From Morella rubra (taxonomy: Eukaryota; Streptophyta; Magnoliopsida; Fagales; Myricaceae), in NCBI GenBank assembly GCA_003952965.2, contig CM025853.1, forward strand, positions 24,744,584-24,808,583: a stretch of 64,000 nucleotides of DNA. The letters run 5' to 3'. Position numbers and translations under genes: made by a program. Shown one piece after another: positions 12,031-23,360 of the stretch. Position 1 is the stretch's first letter, and every line of letters begins with the position of its first letter. A model generated the notes under the pieces. It worked only from the letters and a program-made list of their open reading frames with translations. It was not told the DNA's origin and made no database searches.

Positions 12031-13659
12031 ATTTTCCTCTCCATCACCTTTATCCATACCGACGGAGGTTCATGATCTGGAAGAAACCACAACTACTTTC
12101 GTATAGGGTGGAGGGACCAATATCCTTTCCGCTTTCTCAAGGGAATCACGACCTTATTAGTTATGTTCTTCATGTTGTCGGATTCAATCTCCTAACTTAT
12201 CCCCTAGGATCGACAATTCTAAACATGTTAATTGTAATACAATACAATCCATAAATAACCATTCTTTGGCCCTTTTAGCCAGGTGCATACATGCTTAGAT
12301 CATAGATGGGCTAGCTCCTCCAAAGCAGAGTGCAGCAAGCTAATCTTCATGATTCTATTTCAGCCATGCATGTCAACTATATGCACCACATCTTTCACAT
12401 GCAATATGCACCAAGCTGCAGGCACGACTCTATCGGTACAAATTGAGGCCCAAGACCAAATTCTAAAACCACTTCCATCCTTTCAATTTAACAAAAAAAT
12501 TTAAGTATTAAATATTAATTCTCAAATAGCGTAGCTCCTATAATATTCAATATTGTCTTCAATGCATGGTTACGCATACCTGCATGTTTTTTTTTTTCTA
12601 GTAAGTTAATTAGTTGGGGTTTTGGTTGGCTTTTACTTACCTCTTTTTTTTTCTTCTTTTTTTTGGCGTTACAATTCTCTTATAAGAAATTTTTTTAATT
12701 TATTGTTCGATAAATTGAAAAATAGACACAGCATATTGTGATTTATGATATTTATGATATTGGCTATATAGAGGATTTAGAGGAAAATTTTCTTTTTAAG
12801 TACACAAACCTTATGAGGGACTCTATTTTTAAGATTTTTGGACTAGGCCAGCCATTAGAGGCTAGTGCGTACTACTTCAGGCCAAATCTGGTTCTAAAAT
12901 GTCGCAGTGTGAAGCGAATATATATATTTTGGGGGGCACATATTAGTATTATTATGTTATTATATAGTTAATTGTTTTTTTATAGTTTTAGTATATATTT
13001 TGCTATACATATAATGTAAATTTTTTTGTATAAATATAATCCATGGAAAACATTTTCAGTTAGGTTTTTGTTAGCTGAAGATAGGTAACACACATTTATA
13101 TTAGCTAAAGATGGTAAACTACAAATAATGATCTTCTTTCTTCAATTAGGACATTCATGACTATTATCCTGTGAATATGCTTGTCAAGAACATAGAAATT
13201 AGAATCCAAAACAAGGGAAGAGTTCGAAGAGACTAAAGAGAAGCAGAAAGCTTTCATACTATATTTCCTAGAACATATAAATTTTAACCCTAAGAACCTT
13301 TTAAAATTCAAAAATTACATTTTTTTAAGCAAAATTTTGAATCTTGATTTTTTGAATCCTATTTAAATATATTTGTCAGATCTCTCAAAAAAAAAAATTT
13401 TAAGTCATTATTAATTATTCAAGGTAAAAAATGAATGTTTCAAATTTTTAGGAGGCTAGAGGGCATTTTCTTGGAGGGGATATTGTTTCAAATTCTTGGG
13501 GTGGGGGGCAAGGGAAAGTTTTTCTAAAATAGTTGCATAAGGACAAAGGGGGAGTGGACACCTTTCAAAATTTTTACCTGAAGTTCTGAATTATAGCTTG
13601 AAATAAAGGTCATTTCTAAAAAATTTATGACCCAAACCATGTGGAGAAACCAGTATAGG
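12031..13659. other. Non-coding stretch, no gene seen
   Basis: AT-rich with long T runs near 12585-12665. Short open frames (for example 12738-12971) show no recognisable domain. It may include the end of the CACTA element, but no CACTA terminus was found. Confidence 0.5.
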
Positions 13660-13660
13660 A

Positions 13661-13860
13661 GTAATTGGCCTAATGGTTAAAGGAGAGTACATGAACAGTG
13701 GCAAAATATATTACAAATGAAGTAAATTCAAGTGGAGAGTCATGGGTTTGAGTCTCTAATATCACGATTGCAGGGGGATGAAATTCATATATACCTATAT
13801 ATACCTATATCTCAAGTCTCTCGCCTCTTACCAACAACTATTGTTACGGTTCCCAATAGA
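13661..13860 (+). mobile_element. Possible tRNA-derived SINE
   Basis: TTGGCCTAATGGTTAAAGG (13665-13683) resembles a pol III A box and GGGTTTGAGTCTC (13744-13756) a B box. The order and orientation are as in plant SINEs, but the spacing is wider than usual because about 40 bases of unrelated AT-rich sequence lie between. No poly(T/A) tail or flanking duplication was identified. Confidence 0.4.
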
Positions 13861-13978
13861 TTAAGACAGATAATGTAAGATAACAAATTTTTTAGTTCCT
13901 AATCAAAATGACAATACTGGCCTCAATAACATCTTATTTGCTCTTTAGATTTTTATCAACGGACAACTGAACTTAAGG

Positions 13979-13992
13979 AGCTGTTGTTAGTT
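13979..13992 (+). repeat. LINE 5' target-site duplication
   Basis: AGCTGTTGTTAGTT. It matches AGCTATTGTTAGTT at 22296-22309 with one mismatch. The two bracket the LINE and its poly(A) tail. Confidence 0.8.
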
Positions 13993-14395
13993 AAAAATAA
14001 CCGCTCTCTGGAGCCCCTGAGCACAATGCTCCCCCTGATTCCCTTCCTATCTGACATTTCGTACTCTATGCATACTCCATTTCCTTCCATCGTCTTTGCT
14101 CATGATGACCTAGGCCACCTATCCACTGCTACCTTTCCTCTCACTCCTTTTTTGGCTGAGTCATCGACCTCTTGGTGGTACGTTTCGTTTTTTTATTCCT
14201 TCTCAACGACGCCTTTACTACTTCAACTGTTCTTTGATTCTGCGTTGGAAATTGCCTTTTTCATACAAAGTCTATTGGTGTGTACTTCTCTTCTTTTTTA
14301 TTCTCTTTCTTGTGGATCTGTGCTTTGGCTGCTGGACAATACTCTGGCGGTGGGGTTTATGAGAGTGGAAAGAGATTTTGTCTTTAGCACAGAGG

Positions 14396-15923
14396 ATGGG
14401 TGACTCGAAAAAACCAATGAGTGATCTGGATGAACTTATGGAGAAGACGAAAAATCTTTCGTGGGAGGATGTGTCTGGGTTGATGAAAGTGAATCCTGGG
14501 CGGGTGACAGATAGTGAAGCCCTCACTCTGGTGGGACAGTTAGCAGTTCGAAAGATCTTTCCGAAGCCGGTGATAATTCCTCTCATCAAAGCTGGGTGGA
14601 GGTTTGCTCCTAACCTCCGGATTGAAGATGCTGGGTTGAATAAATTTCTATTTTCTTTCTAAACTATGGAGGAGAAGAATCGTGTACTAAGGTTAGGCCC
14701 CTGGAACTTTAAGGGTTACTTAATGATTCTCAAAGAATGGAGGAGCGGGGAGACGATACATGAAGTTGACTTATCTCATGCACAATTTTGGGTTCAAATC
14801 CATGGGCTCCCTCTAGAGAGGCTGGATGAAGAAAATGCAGTTCTGATTGGGAGTAAGCTGGGGGTGATTGACCACATTGATCCGGTGGATATTCACAAAC
14901 CATATCTCAGGGTGCAGGTCCATTTTGATATTGAAACTCCTCTCCATCCTGGATTTTCTTTGCATAGAGAGGGGCAAAATCCTATTTGGATATCTTTTAA
15001 ATATGAGAGACTCTCTAATTTTTGCATGATTTGTGGTCGTATTACCCATACTGTGGGTACTTGTATTGATGAAGATCATCCTCACCAATCTGCTCTGGGG
15101 GATGCGATAAGGGGGATGATTCCTCTTGATGAACTCGAATTTCTTTCTCCTTTGAGAACCCGCATGGGTCAGGCAGCTGGTAATAGGGGAGTTGCTGGTA
15201 GCTCTCTAGGTGGTGGTTCTCTTGGTGGTGATCGGCGGTTGAGTCCACGGTGGGGTAAGGCTCCTCCTAATCTTGCCACGTTGGCTCAGTCAGTTATGGG
15301 GAAGTGGGGACCATTGGAGGATACTCGGAGGAGGCACGGGCTCATGAGGGGGCCACGGTCGGTGGAAATCGTTAGCATTGGGAATCGAGATATTCACTGT
15401 CAGACAGTTGAGCTTTCTTTGGCTGCACCGAACGAATCCTCAAGGGAGGATATTGGGTCTCATGTGATGGGCCGTTTAAATGGGCTGGTTTTGTCTGCTA
15501 TGCCGCTCATTAATTCAAGTCAAGCTGGGCTGAAAACGGATAGCAAGGAGGCTAATGTTAGCGTTAAAGTTGGGCCAGTAGATTTGACCTCTTCATCTAA
15601 TAGCCCCCCCCAAATTAGTGGTGACCCAGGATGGAGTTCTGACTTTGAAGAGAGGAGGGGACGGGGCACTTGATCCGAATGTCCAACTGAAAAAATACCG
15701 TGAACTTCCAGCTTCCTCTCAACTACTGGTGGAGGATACCTTGGAGCTGACATTCAATCAAGGTGCAAGCAAGGCTGAAGGGGTGCAGAAACGGAAGAAG
15801 TATGGTCCCAAAAAGAAGAAGGAGGATGAGGGTCTGGCAGGACAGGTATTGTCTAGTGAAACTGTGGTTAGTAACTCTTTGGCTGGGGCGGCGGGCCTAT
15901 ATTTGCCCCCACCCCAGCCATGA
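14396..15923 (+). pseudogene. LINE ORF1: DUF4283 / CCHC zinc-knuckle RNA-binding protein, two breaks
   Basis: The likely start is the ATG at 14396 ('MGDSKK'). A DUF4283-type domain spans about 14500-14960 and a zinc knuckle CxxCx4Hx4C lies near 15025-15070 ('CMICGRITHTVGTC'). Two defects are visible. An in-frame TAA at 14660-14662 is followed two codons later by an open frame to 15673. A +/-1 shift in 15618-15673 then puts the Lys-rich tail ('KRKKYGPKKKKED') into the next frame, ending at 15923. The protein would coat LINE RNA and act as a chaperone. The tail's stop overlaps the ORF2 start by 4 bases. Confidence 0.82.
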
Positions 15924-17492
15924 GTCTCATATCTTGGAATAGCAGGGGTCTTGGTAGACCCACGGCTTCAAGAGCTCTTAGGCTCCTTGTGAGAGAAGTA
16001 GATCCTATGGGCATCTTTATTATGGAAACTAAAATAAAAGATGATCGTTTGAGTTTGATTTTTCGTCGTCTTGGTTTTGTTCATTTTATTTCTGTCCCTC
16101 CAGTGGGGTGCAAGGGTGGTATTGCTTTTTGTTGGTGGCCTGGGTTAATGTTTGATGTTGTGAAGTCTAATCGCTTTTATTTCCATTTGCTTGTTAGACT
16201 GGGAAATAATCGGTTTGACTTTATGTGCTCTTTGATTCATGGTCCGGCTTACTGGAAGGATAAAGGGGAGTTTTGGGAGGATTTGGTTTCTGTGGGTACT
16301 TCCAATACTCTTCCTTGGGTGTGCATTGGGGATTTTAATGAAGTGCTGCTTTCTTCGGAGAAACAGGGTGGTCGTTTATTGCCTGGTTCTTCGTCTTGTG
16401 GTTTGAGACATTTCATGGACAGCTTGGGTTTTGTAGATTTGGGTTTTTCTGGTAGGAAGTTTACTTGGAACAATGGTAGAATTGGTTTGGCTAATATTCG
16501 GGAGAGATTAGATCGGAGTATTGCTAATGTGCAATGGAGGGTGAATTTTCCCAATGCCGGGGTTCGTCATTATGCTGTAACTACTTCTGATCATATCCCC
16601 CTCATTCTTAATTTGTTTGGGGATGAAGCGAGAGTCGCTAGGTGTTTTAAGTTTGAGCAGTTTTGGGCTAGAGAGGAGACTTGTTTTGGGGTTATTGTGG
16701 ATGCTTGGAGACAACCGAGGAATGGAACTTCTGCATGGGTTCTTTTTTCTAAAATCCGGATTGTTAGGGATGCCCTTCAGCAGTGGAACCGTTCTGTTTT
16801 TAGCGATATTCATGTGGCCTTACAAGCAGTGAAAGCACAACTTAGTCATTGTCAGCAAGGTGAGCCGACTTCTCAGAATTTATGGCTGGAGCATTGTCTG
16901 ATTTTGGAGATGGATGAGCAATTAAGAAGGGAGGAACTCTTATGGAAACAAAAGTCACGAGTGTCTTGGTTATCCTCTAGTGACTTGAACACGAAATATT
17001 TTCATGCATCTACCGTGATTCGCCGTTGTCGGAATAAAATATTGGAGTTGAAAGGAAACAATGGTGACTGGATTTCTGGGCATCAATCAATAGGTGCATA
17101 ATTGGTTTCCTTTTATTCTTCCTTATATACCACTGATCAGCCTAATGTACCTTCAGATTTGGAGGGGTTGGTAGATGAGGTGATTTCTGAAGAGGAGAAT
17201 TGCATGCTGATTCGGTTACCTGATGAGAAGGAAATTTGGGAGATTTTGAAAGGGATGGACCTGAATAAAGCTCCAGGATCCGATGGGATGACGGTTTTCT
17301 TTTTCCGAAAATATTGGGCTATAGTGGGACGTGATATGATTGCTACTGTGTAGGAATTCTTTTCTTCTGGATGGTTGTTACCCCAACTCAATCACACCAA
17401 CTTAGTGTTGATTCCGAAGGTGGATAATCCCTCGCTGGTTGGGCAATTTCGTCCCATCAGTTTATGCAACGTCATTTATAAGATTATTTCTA

Positions 17493-17881
17493 GGGTTAAA
17501 TACACTTTGCCCCCTTATCTTTGGGTCATTTACACTTTGCACCCCGATGTATTATTTTTGACACATTGGACCCCTTAACTTACACATTTTTTCACTTTGG
17601 ACCCCGCACCCAAATTGTCCGTTAATTTAGACGGATTCCGTCAAAATTTTACACATTGCCCCCTTATCTTTGGCGTATGTACACATTGCCCCCCTTATCT
17701 TTGGGGTATTACACATTGCACCCCACGTTTTGACGGAATCCGTCTAAATTAACGGGCAATTTGGGTGCGGGGTCCAAAGTGAAAAAATGTGTAAGTTAAG
17801 GGGTCCAATGTCTAAAAATAATACATCGGGGTGCAATGTGTAAATGACCCCAAAGATAAGGGGGGCAAAGTGTATTTAACC
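17493..17881. mobile_element. Mutator-type MITE, 389 bp, inside LINE reverse transcriptase
   Basis: The inverted termini are GGGTTAAATACACTTTGCCC and its near-complement at 17862-17881. The flanking 9-bp duplication is TTATTTCTA (17484-17492 and 17882-17890), perfect. The element is internally palindromic ('ccgcacccaaattg' with 'caatttgggtgcgg'). A 9-bp duplication points to Mutator-like transposase. The LINE frame reads straight through if the element and one duplication are ignored, so it inserted after the LINE. Confidence 0.88.
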
Positions 17882-18675
17882 TTATTTCTAAGATTTTGAC
17901 TGAACGACTTAAGGTGGTGTTGCCTAAACTCATCTCTCCTTACCAACTCACTTTTGTCAAAGGTCGAGTGTTACAAGACAATTATATAGTGGCTGCAGAA
18001 GTTTTTAATGGCATGAATCATAAAAGGGGTAAGGGTGGATGGATGGCGATAAAGGCGGATATGGAGAAAGCATATGACCAGGTAGAATGGCCCTTCCTTC
18101 TTCTTATCTTGGAAAAGTTTGGTTTTCACCCCACTTGGATTAAATGGATTCAACAATGCATATCCTCTTCTAGTTTTTCGGTGTTGATCAATGGGAGTCC
18201 TTTTGGGCATTTTTCTCCTTCTCGAGGCTTGCATCAAGGAGATCTGCTCTCGCCTCTCTTATTCTTGCTATGTACTGAGATTCTTTCTCGACTTATTCTT
18301 CAGGAGGAGGCAGCTGGTTGCATTAAAGGCATAAAAATTGGTAGAAGAGCACCGGTTATCTCTCATCTGCTCTTTGCAGATGATCTACTTCTGTTCTCAA
18401 AGGCTAGTATGAGGGATGCTCAAGCCTTGGACCGATGTTTGGAGGTGTATATGAGTTGGTCTGGGCAGAAAATCAATAGGGAAAAATCCTTTATACACTT
18501 CAGCCGAAACTTCCATGGGGCTGCTACGGTGCCTATTTGTGAACTTCTGCACCTCGAGCGCATGTCACCAAAGGCCAAACATCTTGGTCTTCCGGTATTT
18601 TTTCCAAGATCCAGACATTTGGCGTTGCAGGATTTGAAGGATAGGCTGTTTGACAAGCTATCGGGATGGAGAGCT

Positions 18676-19690
18676 AAATTGTTATCTCAAGCAGGTCGAG
18701 GTACGTTAATCAAAAGTGTAGTAACCCCTATGTTATCCTACTCTTTGAGTTTTTTTGTTGCCCCAAAGGGTTGGTGTTTGGAGGTGGATCGAAGTCTGAA
18801 AAAATTCTGGTGGGGTCATAACTTAGACAAAGCTCATAATTTGTCTCTAAAATCTTGGACTTTGATATGTCTTCCTAAATCTGAGGGTGGTATGGGGTTT
18901 CGAGCTGTTCATGACCTTAACCAAGCTTTGATCACTAAGTTAGCTTGGAATGTGGCCATTGATGATCAAAGTCTTTGGGTTCGAACCTTAAAAGGGAGAA
19001 TATTTGCAACAGGTGATTTTTTGGGGAACTAAAGGTCACCCGCATGCTTCTTGGGTATGGCAAGGGATTTTAAAATGAGACCCAATTTAGAGAAAGGATT
19101 GTGCTGGTCGGTTGGGAGTGGGGAGCTTATTTCCATTTGGCAGGATCCCTGGATTCCTATGATTCCAGGTTTTAAACCTTTACCTCTTAGTGGGGCTTTG
19201 GATGATGTGGAGGTTTCGAAGGTGATAGATCTCATTGATCCGGATACTGGTCAATGGAATAGAAGCTTGCTTTGGCGCCTTTTCTCACCAAAACATGCTG
19301 AGGCCATTACAAAAATCCATTTAGGTGGGGAGTATTGTGAAGATACTTTCTTTTGGACTTTGGAGAAAGCAGGATTTTTTACTGTTAAGTCTATGTATCA
19401 TGAAGTGGTGCGGCAGAAAGTTCTTCCTTTGTCCCTTGTTGAGCTGAAATGGTGGGGTAAGCTATGGAAGTTACCGGTGCATGAAAGGTTTAAACTCAGT
19501 TTGTGGAAACTTCTATGGGATGTTATCCCAACTAAAGGAGCTATTGCTGAGAGAATGAGGGTATGGGAGGCTACCGAATTAAATTGTGTTTTCTGTCATG
19601 AAGAGGTGGAAACAACACAACATTTATTGTTGGGATGCATGGTTAGTAGAATTCTTTGGAGTCAATCACCATGGGCCTTGGATTCATTGC
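18676..19690 (+). repeat. LINE segment, first copy of a ~1-kb direct duplication
   Basis: It is nearly identical to 20475-21490. Differences are mostly 1-3-base indels, for example 'gggagaatattt' versus 'gggagatattt' (first copy frameshifted), 'gattttaaaatg' versus 'gattttaataatg', and 'gattcattg' versus 'gatttcattg'. Confidence 0.88.
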
Positions 19691-20474
19691 TTTTGCTGTA
19701 AGCCTCTGGCCGAGTGGCTTTACTCCTGATTTATTTCTGGATCATCAGTAACTGATTGCATGGTATTTCAGAAATCAAATGCGGAGATGTGTTGCAAATG
19801 GGGCATTCAGCCCTTCTCAGGCCTGATTTAAGGAGTCTTCGGTGTTTCTCAATTGTTGCCTTTTTGGCTGGATCTTTTCTTCGACTAGATTCTCAGGAAA
19901 TGATCTGGCTGCTTGCATTAGATGTAGTTGCTAGTGTACTCTAGACCGGGGCATCTTATTCTTCAGGAGGAGCAGTGCATGCGCTTTAGCAAGGTCTCCT
20001 TGTTGAGTAGAAGAGCATCCGTTGGATATCTACATCTTTGGAGATGGTATATGAGTTTGGTCTGTCGGTCAAGAAATATCAATAGGATGTATTATTTTTG
20101 ATTGGACCCCTTAACTTACACATTTTTTCACTTTGGACCCCGCACCCAAATTGGTTAATTTAGACCCGTGTTATGGGTACACATCTGCACATTGGACAAA
20201 TCCGTCTAAATTGACGGGCAATTTGGGTACTCCAAATGAAAAAATGTGTAAGTTAAGGGGTCCAATGTGTCAAAAATAATACAACGGAAAGTGTAATCCT
20301 TACGGACTCATTCAGCCCAACTTCAGGCTTCTGGGACTTGAACTGGCATAGGCCAGTTAGCATTGGATCGTGGCAAGGGACATTTTTCTTCTAACATCTG
20401 CTCAAACTTTAGTATCCCAATCTGAGGAGTGACTATTTCATGGGTGGGAATCATTGTTCAGCTACTGGATATCC
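19691..20474. repeat. Compressed and scrambled LINE/MITE debris between the two LINE copies
   Basis: 19691-19800 is a shortened version of 21490-21670. About 19945-20085 echoes 18290-18480 ('cttattcttcaggagga', 'agaagagcac', 'tatatgagtt'). 20084-20290 is a shortened version of the MITE interior (17550-17830). Many short deletions occur throughout. There is no coding potential. Confidence 0.7.
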
Positions 20475-21490
20475 TAAATTGTATCTCAAGCAGGTCGAGG
20501 TACGTTAATCAAAAGTGTAGTAACCCCTATGTTATCCTACTCTTTGAGTTTTTTTGTTGCCCCAAAGGGTTGGTGTTTGGAGGTGGATCGAAGTCTGAAA
20601 AAATTCTGGTGGGGTCATAACTTAGACAAAGCTCATAATTTGTCTCTAAAATCTTGGACTTTGATATGTCTTCCTAAATCTGAGGGTGGTATGGGGTTTC
20701 GAGCTGTTCATGACCTTAACCAAGCTTTGATCACTAAGTTAGCTTGGAATGTGGCCATTGATGATCAAAGTCTTTGGGTTCGAACCTTAAAAGGGAGATA
20801 TTTGCAACAGGTGATTTTTTGGGGAACTAAAGGTCACCCGCATGCTTCTTGGGTATGGCAAGGGATTTTAATAATGAGACCCAATTTAGAGAAAGGATTG
20901 TGCTGGTCGGTTGGGAGTGGGGAGCTTATTTCCATTTGGCAGGATCCCTGGATTCCTATGATTCCAGGTTTTAAACCTTTACCTCTTAGTGGGGCTTTGG
21001 ATGATGTGAGGCTTCGAAAGTGATAGATCTCATTGATCCGGATACTGGTCAATGGAATAGAAGCTTGCTTTGGCGCCTTTTCTCACCAAAACATGCTGAG
21101 GCCATTACAAAAATCCATTTAGGTGGGGAGTATTGTGAAGATACTTTCTTTTGGACTTTGGAGAAAGCAGGATTTTTTACTGTTAAGTCTATGTATCAAA
21201 AGTGGTGCGGCAGAAAGTTCTTCCTTTGTCCCTTGTTGAGCTGAAATGGTGGGGTAAGCTATGGAAGTTACCGGTGCATGAAAGGTTTAAACTCAGTTTG
21301 TGGAAACTTCTATGGGATGTTATCCCAACTAAAGGAGCTATTGCTGAGAGAATGAGGGTATGGGAGGCTACCGAATTAAATTGTGTTTTCTGTCATGAAG
21401 AGGTGGAAACAACACAACATTTATTGTTGGGATGCATGGTTAGTAGAATTCTTTGGAGTCAATCACCATGGGCCTTGGATTTCATTGCTT
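20475..21490 (+). repeat. LINE segment, second copy of the ~1-kb direct duplication
   Basis: Pairs with 18676-19690. This copy continues without a break into the genuine LINE 3' end. Confidence 0.88.
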
Positions 21491-22309
21491 TTGCTGGTAA
21501 GCCTCTGGCCGAGTGGCTGCAAATAATACTTGATCCTTCTCAACTACCTGATTTATCTGCTCTGGATCATCATAAATTCCAATTGTATGCACTGATTGCA
21601 TGGGATATTTTATGGTGGACTAGAAATCAAATCATTCATCATGCGGCTTGCTTAGATGTGTTGCAGTTGGTCTCTAAGGTGCATAGGCTTTGGAAGGAAC
21701 ATGTGACTGCGTGGAATCAAAAGCAGGTTTTGTCCTTGCCTTCTCGTTGGAATCCTCCAGGTGATGGTCAGTTTAAAGTAAATTTTGATGTGGCTGTGAG
21801 AAGGGATTTTTCTGTGGGCGCAGCAGTGATTAAAAATCATCAAGGGCAGATAGTTGGAGCTTGTGTGGAACGGTTTAATCTTACGGATCCAGACGAAGGG
21901 GAGATTAGAGCATCTCATTTGGGACTTGAAGAGGCTGGCAGATGCAGCCTTAGTCAGATCGTGGTGGAAAGGGACTCACTTCTAGCAATTGAAGCTATTA
22001 GACATTTTCCGGAGAAGAGAAATTGGAAATGTCATGGGTGTATTGGGGACATCGTTAGGCTAGCTTCTACTTTTGAGTCTTGTACCTTCTCTTTTGTTCA
22101 TCATGGTGCTAATGAGGAAGTGCACCTCCTTGCTCGATGGGCTGCTTCCGTGTTTATGATCGGAGGCTACCCCGATGTTCATGAGCATTTTCCAGACCTT
22201 TGTTGGGTTTATGCTGGGACTGACCCCCCATAGTTTTTCTTTGGTTGTTTTTTCAATAAAGGTACTGGTAGTGTTGATGAAAAAAAAAAAAAAGTAGCTA
22301 TTGTTAGTT

Positions 22310-23360
22310 CAACACAATTACTAACAAATAATAATAATCAAGACCCAAAAACCCATAGTTATAATTTTTGAGAAAAATCTTAGAAAATAAAATAAAATAA
22401 AATAAATTTTCGAACTATCAAATTTCATACTATATATCACATCTTGACAATTAAATCCTGTAAATTGCTAGTGGGCTAAAATTAGTTTATGCCTCGACCT
22501 ATTTGATGGGCCAACTTGCGAACTGTACTACATCAACCCCACTTAGCATGGAGTTGGACCCCCCATGGATCCATCTAGGTTTTCCCTATGTACGTCCCTC
22601 ATGAGGTCTATATAGGCAGCTTGACCCTAATGTGATATTTTGGCAAGCAAAATTTTTTCAGAATTTAGTCTCCCCAGCTGTTGATCTTTTCTAATAAAAA
22701 GTTCCATGTGGAAAACCTAGAGTGGGCGGGTCGTTTTAAGTTTGTTTAGGTGCCTAGAAAGAAGAAAAAAAAAATTGGTAGGATGGTCCCCTCGAGGCAT
22801 GGCGGATTGACTTATGGGGCATTCGTTTGCCAAAATTTTAGAGAATATTCTCGAAATTTTAAAATCTTTACTTTATTGAGATTTATTGGGTTTGTAAAAA
22901 GTGAGTGTATATGTGTAAAAGTTAAAAATTTTGAAGTGTTTTTTTGCTGGAAATTTCCATACCCCGAAATTTTGGGGAAAAGAACACCACCTTAGAAACT
23001 TGTCAGTAGGCAAGTTTAAGTTTAATCAGCCACAGGCCTCCTCGCGACTTAAATGGTGTGTATGGAGAGGGCCTTGCACATGTTCGATAGTTTTATGTGC
23101 GCTGCTACTTGCTTCGAAGTATGTGCTATACAAGGGAGAGTGGTGAATGATTTCTTTCGTGACCTAAAAATGATTGGTAGGATGATGCAAATTAGCTTAG
23201 AGAGTAGTTTTGCCATCTAGCTTTTTTATTTCCGTCCTAAGTGCACAACAGGGTAGCGCTAGCTCTTGTTAAAACCTTAGCAAAACGACCCGCGGCTTAT
23301 GCTTATTTTTCTTCACTTCTCTACCAATTTTTCCTTTATGTACCTGCCATTTTTGTGCAG
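22310..23360. other. Non-coding, with a likely small MITE
   Basis: No gene seen. 22816-22993 may be a small inverted-repeat element: 'ggggcattcgtttgcc' at its left faces 'ggggaaaagaacacca' at its right, with TTA on both sides (a PIF/Harbinger-like 3-bp duplication). A TATA-like 'ctatatagg' lies near 22610. The missing first exon of the BAHD pseudogene was looked for here and not found. Confidence 0.4.

Larger units (their letters stand above)
15920..22233 (+). pseudogene. LINE ORF2: endonuclease / reverse transcriptase / RNase H-like, multiply broken
   Basis: It starts at ATG 15920. An APE-type endonuclease (to about 16620) retains 'SWNSRG', 'METK', 'GDFNEV' and 'SDH'. In-frame stops lie at 17099-17101 (TAA) and 17351-17353 (TAG). 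The reverse transcriptase runs from about 17230 ('NKAPGSDGM', 'FRPISLCNV'), is interrupted by a MITE at 17493-17881, and resumes with 'LHQGDLLSPLLF' and the catalytic 'FADD' (about 18373-18384). A frame break near 18998 ends the first 3' part. A second copy of the same region (20475-21490) leads into zf-RVT (about 21190-21475) and an RNase H-like C-terminal domain (about 21770-22150) to a stop at 22233. The protein nicks target DNA and primes reverse transcription. It is inactive as it stands. Confidence 0.88.
13993..22295 (+). mobile_element. L1-type LINE retrotransposon with poly(A) tail and 14-bp target duplication
   Basis: The element has a 5' leader, ORF1 (DUF4283 plus zinc knuckle), and ORF2 (endonuclease, reverse transcriptase, zf-RVT, RNase H-like). 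It ends in a 3' end 'caataaagg...gatga' followed by about 14 As (22280-22293). Target duplications lie at 13979-13992 and 22296-22309. The apparent length of 8.3 kb is inflated by a 389-bp MITE and by about 1.8 kb of internal duplication. Without these, a length near 6.1 kb fits plant L1 elements. It is an essentially full-length insertion, now inactive through stops and frameshifts. Confidence 0.9.

Noticed and set aside
14272-14589. Minus-strand open frames within LINE ORF1 and ORF2
   Set aside because: Shadows of the plus-strand LINE proteins.
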